Shown: piece after piece, positions 33,775-41,286 of the stretch
Layout of the letters: each line of letters begins with the position of its first letter
Position numbering within the stretch: position 1 is the stretch's first letter
From: Limobrevibacterium gyesilva
Lineage (GTDB): Bacteria; Pseudomonadota; Alphaproteobacteria; Acetobacterales; Acetobacteraceae
Assembly (NCBI RefSeq): GCF_025989185.1
Contig: NZ_JAPDNT010000033.1
Coordinates: 1-41,625, forward strand
Direction: 5' to 3'
Length of the DNA: 41,625 bases
Position numbers and translations under genes: made by a program
The notes under the pieces: model-generated
Databases searched by the model: none
What the model was told of the DNA's origin: nothing
What the model saw: only the letters and a program-made list of their open reading frames with translations

Positions 33775-33924
33775 TCAACTCGGGGCCAGGCCAGCAGGTT
33801 CCGGGGGAACGACGTCCCAATCGCGGGCCGATGCCCGCACGCGCTGAGTCAGCCGTCCGGACGGGCCGGACGGACAGCGATACCGGACCGCCATTGCGGC
33901 GGTCGTGTTGAGAAAGGCGGCCAT
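33775..33924 (-). CDS. 49-codon leader ORF upstream of the NRAMP gene
   Basis: This short frame has one of the best ribosome sites in the window: AGAAGGAGG lies five bases before the ATG at 33924. It encodes MAAFLNTTAAMAVRYRCPSG, a basic middle part, and a C-terminal acidic/proline-rich end DWDVVPPEPAGLAPS. The TGA lies 55 bases before the NRAMP start on the same strand. Two perfect hairpins lie inside the ORF, so ribosome progress would decide RNA folding. It is best explained as a regulatory leader peptide, although a free-standing small protein is possible. No homologue is known to me. Confidence 0.55.
   Translation of the reverse strand: MAAFLNTTAAMAVRYRCPSGPSGRLTQRVRASARDWDVVPPEPAGLAPS
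33853..33873 (-). repeat. Perfect 8-bp inverted repeat inside the leader ORF
   Basis: CCGTCCGG (33853-33860) and CCGGACGG (33866-33873) are separated by five bases. In the minus-strand RNA they form an eight-pair GC-rich stem across codons 18-24 of the leader ORF. A translating ribosome would have to melt it. Confidence 0.65.
33886..33904 (-). repeat. Perfect 7-bp inverted repeat inside the leader ORF
   Basis: GACCGCC (33886-33892) and GGCGGTC (33898-33904) enclose a five-base loop. This stem lies at codons 7-13 of the leader ORF and is followed after 12 bases by the second stem at 33853-33873, giving two back-to-back hairpins with equal loop size. Confidence 0.65.
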
Positions 33925-33936
33925 CGGCGCCTCCTT

Positions 33937-33962
33937 CTGCTCAAGCTCATCTGCTCAAGCTC
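33937..33962 (-). repeat. Tandem 12-bp direct repeat just before the leader ORF ribosome site
   Basis: CTGCTCAAGCTC occurs at 33937-33948 and 33951-33962, a period of 14 bases. On the transcribed minus strand this reads as GAGCTTGAGCAG repeated, and each unit itself holds two GAGC copies. It ends directly before the AGAAGGAGG ribosome site, so it may be a protein-binding site or an RNA element controlling leader translation. Confidence 0.6.
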
Positions 33963-34344
33963 GGGAGGCCTGGCCGCTACGGGCTCAGCGTGTCGCTGTC
34001 CCCATGGCGGTCACATGCACGTCCCGAGCAACGGAACAGCCCGGCAGGATCGTCACGGCAGGCGCGGCGCGCCTACTATGGCTCTCCGTGGGCTGGCTGC
34101 TAGATCGCGGTTTCATGTGATCCCTGTCTGCGGTTGCCACACCGGCGGGCGCATTCGGCGTCCGCCGAGACGCGGCCGGGCAGGCCCGAGGGCTGCGCGG
34201 CCACTTCATCCCCGCGCATATACCCTTCGACCCCCTTGGATCAAGAGCTTGCAACAATTCGGAATAGAGGGCGGCCCGCCGGCGTCTATCCGGATGGATC
34301 TCCGGGGGCGGCGGAGCCGGGCACACGGCAACGGAGGATCGCAT
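33963..34344. other. Divergent intergenic region between the NRAMP leader and the secreted-peptide gene
   Basis: These 382 bases hold no gene that I can support. They must contain the promoters of both the minus-strand NRAMP leader and the plus-strand peptide gene. AGGCGCG and CGCGCCT with a one-base centre form a palindrome at 34060-34074. Next to it TACTAT (34074-34079) is a weak -10-like sequence on the plus strand, and CATAGT (34080-34075) is one on the minus strand. No -35 box is convincing for either. I see no known metal riboswitch consensus here. Confidence 0.5.
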
Positions 34345-34533
34345 ATGCGCGTGATCGTTTTCGCACGTTGGCTTGCCATCGCCGCCTTCCTCTGCGCGGC
34401 CATGGCGCCGGCCGTACATGCGGCCGGCGGCGGCGACATGGGTGGGCATGATTCCGGAGGCATGGGCGGGAGCGACTCCGCCGGGCATGACGGCGGCAAC
34501 GCTTCCGGCAGCGACGCCACCAAACATCGCTGA
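34345..34533 (+). CDS. Small secreted Gly/Asp/His/Met-rich peptide, possible metal binder
   Basis: The 62-residue product has a textbook signal peptide (MRVIVFARWLAIAAFLCAAM with cleavage likely after VHA at 24-26) and a mature chain of about 36 residues made mostly of Gly, Asp, Ser and His, with two Met. It contains GGDMGGHDSGGMGGSDSAGH and ends in KHR, with spaced His, Asp and Met that could bind metal ions. GGAGG lies seven bases before the ATG at 34345. It is divergent from the NRAMP leader and convergent with the OprB-type porin. No family is recognised; a role in periplasmic metal handling is inference. Confidence 0.65.
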   Translation: MRVIVFARWLAIAAFLCAAMAPAVHAAGGGDMGGHDSGGMGGSDSAGHDGGNASGSDATKHR

Positions 34534-34547
34534 ACCCGGAGCGCCGT

Positions 34548-35939
34548 TCAGAACGTGACCACGCTCCGCAGCCCGATCACCACCGCATTCTTCAGCACCT
34601 GCGCCGGGTTGTTGGGGTTGGGCACCTTGCCGCCGGGCCGCATGACGTACTGGACGTCCGGCTGCAGCTGCCACCAGCCCGCCAGCTGCATCTGGTAGGT
34701 CGCCTCGATCACCGTCTCGTTGCTGCGCACCGGGAATGGCGCCCCGCTGAACAACGCGGTGTCCTGATCCAGCCCGCGCGCCGCTCCGCCGATGCGCAGA
34801 TAGGCGACGCCGAGGCCGATCGTGTCGTCCGCGCGGCCGGGAATGGCGCCTTTCCAGGTGGCGCCGCCGTTGACGTAGAAATCCGACAGGTTGCGGTCGC
34901 CGGGGGCGCCCATGACCCGCGCGAACAGGCCGATGCCCTCGTCCTTGGTGCCCGGCTTGCGCCAGACCATCTGATCGGCCACGGCGTACAGGCTGTAGTT
35001 GCCGTGCAGGCCGCGCGGAATGCCGTTGCTGCCCGGGCTGGCCAGCGACACGCCGTTGCTGGCGGAGCGCTGGCTCGGGAAGCTGAGCGAGTTGTACCAG
35101 GCGCCGACGCGATACGTGCCGGGCAGCCCCTCGGCCCCCTCGCCCTGGTTCAGTGCGTACTGCGCCTCGAAGAACGCGAGCGCCCCATCGCCCACGCGCA
35201 ACGCGGTGCCGGAGGCGTCGCGCGCCTGCGGATCGCCGGCCCCCGCCCCCGCCGGGTTGCCGTTGAACACCGCGGCGAGGACGGTCAGCGCATCCGTGGG
35301 CCGGAACTTCACCCGCACTCCCGGCGTGGCCAGCGGGTAGGCTGGCCCGCCCGACGGCAGGTCGACAGCGGCCAGCGCGGGGAAGCCGAAGCTGGAATTC
35401 AGGAACACCGCGCCGTAGGTGCTTACGATGAATTCCTCGTCGGCCCCCATCTGGCCGATCCGCACCGACAATCTGCCGTCCGCCAGTGCCTGCTCATACC
35501 ACAGGTCGTAGAGCCGGATGCTGCGCGTTGCCTCGATGCCGCTGACGGTCTGCAGGTTGCCGACCAGCTGCGCCGAGGGGCCGGTGCCGCGGATCTGGTA
35601 GGCGCTCGCATAGAACGTGCCGCCCTGCCACAAACCCGCCCTGCCCGTGTCGACTTTGAGGGTCATCTGGGTCTGGCCGAGATAGACGGTGCCCGTGCGC
35701 AGCCCGCCGCGCAGGTTGCTCCACACCTCGTTGGTGTCCTGGACGCCCAGCGTCACGCCGGCAGCCTCCAGGCGGGAGCGGAGCCCGCCGGGATCGCCGA
35801 GCAGCTGCTCCCGGGCCCAGACCCCCGCCGGCGCGGGGGCGTCATTGGCGTCATCCGCCGGTTGCGCGGCGGCGGCACCCGCCAGCAGCGACAACCCGGC
35901 AACGAGCGCCGCACGGCGCAGTATCGGACTCACGAACAT
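34548..35939 (-). CDS. OprB-family carbohydrate-selective porin
   Basis: The 463-residue precursor has a signal peptide (cleavage near AGAAAAQ) and an OprB-type start WAREQLLGDPGGLRSRLEAA followed by GVTLGVQDTNEVWSNLRGG. Later segments such as LYDLWYEQAL, RIGQMGADEEF and the final VVIGLRSVVTF with its terminal Phe are features of outer-membrane barrels recognised by the BAM machinery. OprB porins let sugars through the outer membrane. I chose the ATG at 35939 because the signal peptide begins there. It lies between aspS and the small secreted peptide. Confidence 0.92.
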   Translation of the reverse strand: MFVSPILRRAALVAGLSLLAGAAAAQPADDANDAPAPAGVWAREQLLGDPGGLRSRLEAAGVTLGVQDTNEVWSNLRGGLRTGTVYLGQTQMTLKVDTGRAGLWQGGTFYASAYQIRGTGPSAQLVGNLQTVSGIEATRSIRLYDLWYEQALADGRLSVRIGQMGADEEFIVSTYGAVFLNSSFGFPALAAVDLPSGGPAYPLATPGVRVKFRPTDALTVLAAVFNGNPAGAGAGDPQARDASGTALRVGDGALAFFEAQYALNQGEGAEGLPGTYRVGAWYNSLSFPSQRSASNGVSLASPGSNGIPRGLHGNYSLYAVADQMVWRKPGTKDEGIGLFARVMGAPGDRNLSDFYVNGGATWKGAIPGRADDTIGLGVAYLRIGGAARGLDQDTALFSGAPFPVRSNETVIEATYQMQLAGWWQLQPDVQYVMRPGGKVPNPNNPAQVLKNAVVIGLRSVVTF

Positions 35940-36033
35940 GGGCACCGTCCTGCGGGCGTGCGCGAGGCCGTCCCGCAGATCCGGCGCCGCGTCCGCGATC
36001 AATCCGTGCCCGACTGCGAGGTTACCCCGGGCG

Positions 36034-37821
36034 TCAGGCCTTCTTCGCCAGCGGCGGCAGATCCAGCTTCAGCGACAACTCCTTCAACCGCGCCGGCGGA
36101 ACCTCGGCGGGCGCGCCCATCATCAGGTCCTCGCCCTGCTGGTTCAGCGGGAACAGGATCACTTCGCGGATGTTCGGCTCGTCGGCCAGCAGCATGACGA
36201 TGCGGTCGATGCCGGGGGCGGAGCCGCCATGCGGCGGCGCGCCGTAGCGGAACGCATTGAGCATGCCACCGAAGCGCGCCTCCACGTCGGCGGCGGTGTA
36301 GCCGGCGATCTCGAAGGCGCGGATCATGACGTCCGGGCGGTGGTTGCGGATGGCGCCCGAGGACAGTTCCACGCCGTTGCAGACGATGTCGTACTGGTAG
36401 GCCTTGATGGTCAGCGGGTCCTGCGTGTTCAGCGCCTCCAGCTCGCCCTGCGGCATGCTGAACGGATTGTGGCTGAAGTCGATCTGACCGGTTTCCTCGT
36501 TCAGCTCGTACATCGGGAAATCGGTGATCCAGCAGAAGCGGAATTCACCGGGCTTGATCAGGCCCAGGTCCTGGCCGAGCTTCGTGCGCACCGCGCCCGC
36601 GAATTTCGGCGCCTCGTCCTTCTTGCCGGCGGCGAAGAACACGCTGTCGCCGGCCTGCAGGCCGCAGGCCGCGCGGATCGCCTCGGCGCGCGCCGGCTCG
36701 AGGTTGCGGGCGATCGGGCCCTTGGGGCCCTCGGCGTCGAACTGGATGTAGCCCAGGCCGCCGGCACCCTGCTCGCGCGCCCACTCGTTCAGCTTGTCGA
36801 AGAAGCTGCGCGGACTGCCGGCGGTGCCGGGGGCGGGAATGGCGCGCACGATGCCGCCGGAGGCCGCGATCTTCGCGAACAGGCCGAAGCCGGAGCCGGC
36901 GAAATGCGCGGTGACGTCGGTGATCTTCAGCGGGTTGCGCAGGTCCGGCTTGTCGCTGCCGTAGTCCAGCATCGCGGTGTCGTAGGGGATGCGCGGGAAT
37001 GGCGGCTTCGTCACCGCGCGGCCGTCCGCAAATTCCTCGAACACGCCGGCGATCACCGGCTCGATCGTGTTGAACACGTCCTCCTGGGTGACGTAGCTCA
37101 TTTCGAAATCGAGCTGGTAGAACTCGCCCGGCGAGCGGTCGGCCCGGCTGGCCTCGTCGCGGAAGCACGGGGCGATCTGGAAGTAGCGATCGAAGCCCGC
37201 CACCATGATCAGCTGCTTGAACTGCTGCGGCGCCTGCGGCAGCGCATAGAACTTGCCGGGGTGCAGGCGCGCCGGCACCAGGAAGTCGCGCGCGCCCTCG
37301 GGGCTCGACGCGGTCAGGATCGGCGTCTGGAACTCGGTGAAGCCGGCCTCGATCATCCGGCGGCGGATGCTGGCGATCACGCCCGCGCGCAGGATGATGT
37401 TGCGCTGCATCTTCTCGCGCCGCAGGTCGATGAAGCGGTATTTCAGCCGGATTTCGTCGGGATACTTCTCGTCGCCGGCCACCTGCATGGGCAGCACGTC
37501 GGCGGCGGACTGCACCACCACGTCCGCGGCCTGCAGCTCCACCTCGCCGGTGGGCAGGCGCGGGTTCACGGTCACGCCCTCGCGGCGCACCACGGCGCCG
37601 GTAACGGTGATCACGCTTTCCGGCCGCAGCCGGTCCACGGTCGCGAAGGCCGGGGTGCCGGCGGCGAACACGCATTGGGTGAGGCCGTAATGGTCGCGCA
37701 GGTCGATGAACAGCAGGCCGCCATGATCGCGCTTGCTGTGCACCCAGCCGGAGAGGCGGGCGGGCTGGCCGGCGTCGCTGGCGCGCAGCGCGCCGCAGGT
37801 ATGGGTGCGATAGGCGTGCAT
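36034..37821 (-). CDS. aspS: Aspartyl-tRNA synthetase, probably non-discriminating
   Basis: The 595-residue class II synthetase charges tRNA-Asp. It has the OB-fold anticodon domain, the catalytic core with motif 2 [19 protein letters not shown] and motif 3 near [14 protein letters not shown], and the bacterial GAD insertion. In the anticodon region it reads RDHGG at 31-35, like Pseudomonas AspRS, rather than RDLGS as in E. coli. The His form is linked to charging tRNA-Asn as well, so the genome likely relies on GatCAB to make Asn-tRNA. It is divergent from the RNase D gene, a common alphaproteobacterial pairing. Confidence 0.97.
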   Translation of the reverse strand: MHAYRTHTCGALRASDAGQPARLSGWVHSKRDHGGLLFIDLRDHYGLTQCVFAAGTPAFATVDRLRPESVITVTGAVVRREGVTVNPRLPTGEVELQAADVVVQSAADVLPMQVAGDEKYPDEIRLKYRFIDLRREKMQRNIILRAGVIASIRRRMIEAGFTEFQTPILTASSPEGARDFLVPARLHPGKFYALPQAPQQFKQLIMVAGFDRYFQIAPCFRDEASRADRSPGEFYQLDFEMSYVTQEDVFNTIEPVIAGVFEEFADGRAVTKPPFPRIPYDTAMLDYGSDKPDLRNPLKITDVTAHFAGSGFGLFAKIAASGGIVRAIPAPGTAGSPRSFFDKLNEWAREQGAGGLGYIQFDAEGPKGPIARNLEPARAEAIRAACGLQAGDSVFFAAGKKDEAPKFAGAVRTKLGQDLGLIKPGEFRFCWITDFPMYELNEETGQIDFSHNPFSMPQGELEALNTQDPLTIKAYQYDIVCNGVELSSGAIRNHRPDVMIRAFEIAGYTAADVEARFGGMLNAFRYGAPPHGGSAPGIDRIVMLLADEPNIREVILFPLNQQGEDLMMGAPAEVPPARLKELSLKLDLPPLAKKA

Positions 37822-37958
37822 CTGGCTGGTCCCGTCTGGAAAGGCGCGGCAGACAACCCCCCGGTCAGACCAGTGTCAAGTCACGCGCATGCCGTACACG
37901 CATGGACCGGGGCAGTTGTCGCCTTCGCAATGCCGCCCCCGGCGTGTAGAAGCCAGGG

Positions 37959-39140
37959 ATGCCGAAACCGAACCGGGCGGACTTCCCGCCCCCGACCCTG
38001 ATCACCACCAGCAACGACCTCGACGCCCTCTGCACCCGCCTTCGCGGCGAGCGCTTCGTGACCGTCGATACCGAATTCATGCGCGAACGGACCTATTGGC
38101 CCGAGCTGTGCGTGGTCCAGCTCGCCGGCGACAACGAGGTTGCGGTGGTCGACGCGCAGGCGCCCGGGATCGACCTGGCGCCGTTGGGCGCCCTGCTGGC
38201 CGATACCGACGTCGAGAAGGTCTTCCACGCCTGCCGGCAGGACATCGAGATCTTCGTGCAGCGCTTCGGCGACGTGCCCCGGCCCCTGTTCGACACCCAG
38301 GTGGCCGCCATGGTCGCGGGCTTCGGCGACCAGGTGGGCTATGACGCGCTGGTCTCCTCGCTGACCGGCGGGCATATCGACAAGGCGCACCGCTTCAGCG
38401 ACTGGGCGGCCCGGCCGCTGTCGGCGGCGCAGATCACTTATGCCGCCGCCGACGTGACCCATCTGCGCCAAGTCTACGAGAAGCTGCGGGCCCGGCTGGA
38501 GAAGGACAACCGGCTGGAATGGGTCGCCGAGGAAATGGCCCTGCTGGCCGACCCCGCCACCTACCAGCCCGACCCCGATTCCATGTGGGAGCGGCTGCGC
38601 CCGCGCACCAACAACCGCCGCATGCTGGCCGTGCTGCGCGCCATCGCCGCCTGGCGCGAACGCGAGGCCCAGCGCAGCAACATCCCCCGCCAGCGCATGC
38701 TGAAGGACGAGGCGCTGCTGGAAATCGCCGCCATCGCCCCCGGCACGATCGAGGAGCTGGCGCGCGCCCGCGGCGTCACCCGCGGCTTCGCCGACGGCCG
38801 CATGGGCGCCTCCCTGCTCGCGGCGATCGCCGCGGCGAAGGCCCTGCCGGACGACGCGCTGCCGCCGGCCCCCAGCCACCGCGAAGGCCCCAAGCCCTCC
38901 CCGGCCCTGGTGTCGCTGCTGAAAGTGCTGCTGGCGGCCAAATGCGAGGAACACCACGTCGCCGCCAAGCTGGTCGCCAGCAGCGACGACATCGACCGCC
39001 TCGCCACCGAGGACAAGCCGGACATCCAGGCCGTGCACGGCTGGCGCCACGACGTGTTCGGCGCCGATGCCCTGGCGCTGAAGGCCGGGCAGATCGCGCT
39101 GGGCGTCGATGGGCGGCGGGTGAAATTGTTGCGGGCCTGA
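37959..39140 (+). CDS. rnd: Ribonuclease D
   Basis: RNase D trims the 3' ends of tRNA precursors. The 393-residue protein has the DEDDy exonuclease residues Asp37 and Glu39 (VDTEFMRERT), Asp95 (ACRQDIEIF) and Tyr161 with Asp165 (YAAADVTHL). An HRDC domain follows (about 214-290, RTNNRRMLAVLRAIAAWRE) and binds nucleic acid. Length and order are standard. The gene diverges from aspS across about 137 bases and converges with the EamA transporter gene. Confidence 0.96.
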   Translation: MPKPNRADFPPPTLITTSNDLDALCTRLRGERFVTVDTEFMRERTYWPELCVVQLAGDNEVAVVDAQAPGIDLAPLGALLADTDVEKVFHACRQDIEIFVQRFGDVPRPLFDTQVAAMVAGFGDQVGYDALVSSLTGGHIDKAHRFSDWAARPLSAAQITYAAADVTHLRQVYEKLRARLEKDNRLEWVAEEMALLADPATYQPDPDSMWERLRPRTNNRRMLAVLRAIAAWREREAQRSNIPRQRMLKDEALLEIAAIAPGTIEELARARGVTRGFADGRMGASLLAAIAAAKALPDDALPPAPSHREGPKPSPALVSLLKVLLAAKCEEHHVAAKLVASSDDIDRLATEDKPDIQAVHGWRHDVFGADALALKAGQIALGVDGRRVKLLRA

Positions 39141-39173
39141 AGCCGCGGCGAGGGCTTTCCCCCGGTCTTCCGC

Positions 39174-40076
39174 CTATGGCTTCCGCCGCAGCACCAACCC
39201 GGCCGCCGCCAGCATCAGGGCCATGCCCGCCACGTCCAGCGGCTCCATCCGCTCGCCCAGCAGCAGGCTCCCCAGCAGCACGGCGATGATGGGCGAGACG
39301 AAGGCATAGGTGCCGGTGCGGCTGGCGCCCCAGTCCCGCACCAGCAGGAAGTAGATCACGGTGGCGCCCAGCGATCCCGGCAGCAGCAGATAGAGCCAGG
39401 CGGCCCAGGCGGTGATGCCCCAGTTTCCGGAAAGCGCCGCGCCGGCGCCGGGTTCGAAGGCGATCGACAGCACCAGCAGGATGGCGCCGCCCATGAAGTT
39501 CGTGGTCGCCGCCATCAGCGCCGGCGGCAGCGTGCGCATCAGCGGCCGCGCCAGCACCGAGCCGGCGCAGTAGGCGAGGCAGCCCACGATGACGCCGAGG
39601 GCGCCCAGCAACTCCGCCGTGTCCTGCCGGCCGGCCACAGCCTTGGGGCCGAACAGCAGCAGCAGGCCGCCAATGCCCAGCGCGATCGCACCGGCCTGAC
39701 GGTGGGTATAGCGCTCCTGGCCGGCCACCACGCTGAATCCCAGCAGGCCGATGGGAGTCAGCGCCGAGGCGAGCACGGCGGCGAGCCCGCTGCCCACGTA
39801 GCGCATGCCATACAGCATCACCAGGTTGTTGAACGAGATCATCAGCACGGCCACGCCCAGCAGCCGCCCGGTCAGGCGCAGCGGAAAGCGGATCGACTCG
39901 CCGCGGCTGCGCAGCCACGCCAGCAGCACCACCCCACCCACCGTCCAGCGGAGACCGCCGAACACGCCCGGCGGCACCACGGCGACGCCTTCCTTCATCG
40001 CCAGCCACGTGGTGCCCCAGACGATGCAAAGGATCACGAACAGCACACGCTGCCGCGCGGACAAGGAGAGCGCCAT
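39174..40076 (-). CDS. EamA-family (DMT superfamily) transporter
   Basis: The 300-residue membrane protein has ten predicted spans in two EamA repeats. The first begins FVILCIVWGTTWLAMKEGV and contains the PPGVFGGLRWTVGG segment. The second ends with TYAFVSPIIAVLLGSLLLGE, the best known EamA signature, and a short basic tail. Members export amino acids, nucleosides or other metabolites, and the substrate cannot be read here. The ATG at 40076 marks the start of the first span. The gene converges with rnd and follows the GNAT gene by 32 bases on the same strand. Confidence 0.92.
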   Translation of the reverse strand: MALSLSARQRVLFVILCIVWGTTWLAMKEGVAVVPPGVFGGLRWTVGGVVLLAWLRSRGESIRFPLRLTGRLLGVAVLMISFNNLVMLYGMRYVGSGLAAVLASALTPIGLLGFSVVAGQERYTHRQAGAIALGIGGLLLLFGPKAVAGRQDTAELLGALGVIVGCLAYCAGSVLARPLMRTLPPALMAATTNFMGGAILLVLSIAFEPGAGAALSGNWGITAWAAWLYLLLPGSLGATVIYFLLVRDWGASRTGTYAFVSPIIAVLLGSLLLGERMEPLDVAGMALMLAAAGLVLRRKP

Positions 40077-40108
40077 TCGGCCCTTTGGTGAGTGCGTTTC
40101 GCCGCGGT

Positions 40109-40654
40109 TTATACGGGCGTTGCGCAGGGCTGTCCTGTCTGCTGGTGGAATAGCTGGGTCACGTCGTCCCAGGCGTAGCCGATGGAGCGCGTCGTCACGC
40201 CGTCGTGGCTGTTGTCCTTCTCGGCGACCGGGCGGCCGCCGAGCGCCGTGTAGAAGCGGATGGCCGGATCGTTGCCGTGCATCACCCACAGCGCAGCGGA
40301 GTGGTGGCCGGCCGCGGCCAAGTCGCGCGCCAGCACGTCCATCAGCCGGCGCCCGACACCCTGCCGCTGGGCGCGGCGCAGCACATAGAGCGCGGTGATC
40401 TCGCCGCTATAGGGCAGCTCGGCGGCGCGCTGGTCGCCGCACGAGCCGAAACCGACGATGCCCGCCGCGTCGCGCACCACGAACAGCCGGCAACCGGTGG
40501 CAATGATCTCGGCCCAGCGCGCGCCGCGCTGCACCGGGTCGAGGCCGGCGAGCAGCGAGTCCGGCAGCAGCCCCGGGTAGGTCTCGCGCCACGACTGCAC
40601 ATGCATGCGCCCGAGTTCGGCGGCATCGGCCGCGACGGCGAGCACCGGCGTCAT
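40109..40654 (-). CDS. GNAT-family N-acetyltransferase
   Basis: The 181-residue protein has the GNAT fold: an N-terminal helix region with MHVQSWRETYPGLLPDSLL, the central strand SGEITALYVLRRAQRQGVG holding the acetyl-CoA pyrophosphate loop (RRAQRQGVGRRL), and the later NDPAIRFYTALGG that places the catalytic tyrosine. The acceptor is unknown. Its ATG overlaps the TGA of trpF as ATGA, so it is translated from the same transcript. In many relatives trpB follows trpF at this place. Confidence 0.92.
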   Translation of the reverse strand: MTPVLAVAADAAELGRMHVQSWRETYPGLLPDSLLAGLDPVQRGARWAEIIATGCRLFVVRDAAGIVGFGSCGDQRAAELPYSGEITALYVLRRAQRQGVGRRLMDVLARDLAAAGHHSAALWVMHGNDPAIRFYTALGGRPVAEKDNSHDGVTTRSIGYAWDDVTQLFHQQTGQPCATPV

Positions 40655-41274
40655 GCGGCCCGCGCAGCCGCCACGAAGGCGCGGATCAGGGCTGGGTCCT
40701 TCACGCCGCGCGCGCGCTCGACGCCGGAGGAGACGTCGACGGTCGGCGCATGCGTCGCCCGGATGGCCGCCGCGACGTTGTCCGGCGTGAGCCCGCCGCC
40801 GAGCACCCAGGGCGAGGGCGCATGCCAGCCGGACAGCAGCGACCAGTCGAAGCTGACCGCGTTGCCGCCGGGGCGGGTGGCACCTTCGGGCGGCTTGGCC
40901 TCGATCAGCAGCCCATCGGCGCCGGCGGCGGCGTGCGGCAGGTCGGCGGCGGCGGCGATGCCGACGGCGCGCCAGACCGGGACGCCGAACCGCTCACGCA
41001 ATGCGGCGACCCGCGCGGCGGGGGCGTAAAGCTGCAGCACATCCAGCTTCACCGCTGCCAGGGCGGCGGCGATCTCGTCGTCGCCGGGCTTCACGAACAG
41101 GCCGACGCGCAACGGGCCGCCCGGATGACGCGCCGACAGCTCCGCCGCCCGCGCCAGCGTGACAGAACGGGGGGACGCGGCGAAGAACACGAAGCCTACA
41201 TAATCGGCGCCGGCCTCGATCGCGGCGTCGAAGGCCACTGGATCGTTGACGCCACAGATCTTGATCCGGGTCAT
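40651..41274 (-). CDS. trpF: Phosphoribosylanthranilate isomerase
   Basis: TrpF opens the ring of phosphoribosylanthranilate in tryptophan synthesis. The 207-residue barrel keeps the catalytic base Cys7 (KICGVND), the GFVFFAASPRSV segment, the FDWSLL strand and the phosphate-binding GGLTPDN and SSGVE loops. Two positions are unusual. The general acid is normally an Asp in an LLDAK-type strand but is Glu125 here (LLIEAKPP), and the usual LQLHG followed by acidic residues reads LQLYAP. The fold is intact, so I expect a working but slightly altered enzyme. It lies 12 bases after pyrF and overlaps the GNAT gene. Confidence 0.93.
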   Translation of the reverse strand: MTRIKICGVNDPVAFDAAIEAGADYVGFVFFAASPRSVTLARAAELSARHPGGPLRVGLFVKPGDDEIAAALAAVKLDVLQLYAPAARVAALRERFGVPVWRAVGIAAAADLPHAAAGADGLLIEAKPPEGATRPGGNAVSFDWSLLSGWHAPSPWVLGGGLTPDNVAAAIRATHAPTVDVSSGVERARGVKDPALIRAFVAAARAA

Positions 41275-41286
41275 GTCAGGAGGCCG

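Noticed and set aside
33853-33904. Tandem hairpins resembling a guanidine-II (mini-ykkC) riboswitch
   Set aside because: The loops on the transcribed strand are GCAAT and CCCGT, not the ACGR needed for that riboswitch.
33720-34100. Manganese (yybP-ykoY) or magnesium (M-box) riboswitch before the NRAMP gene
   Set aside because: I could not find the conserved core sequences of either class by eye. A covariance-model search would settle it.
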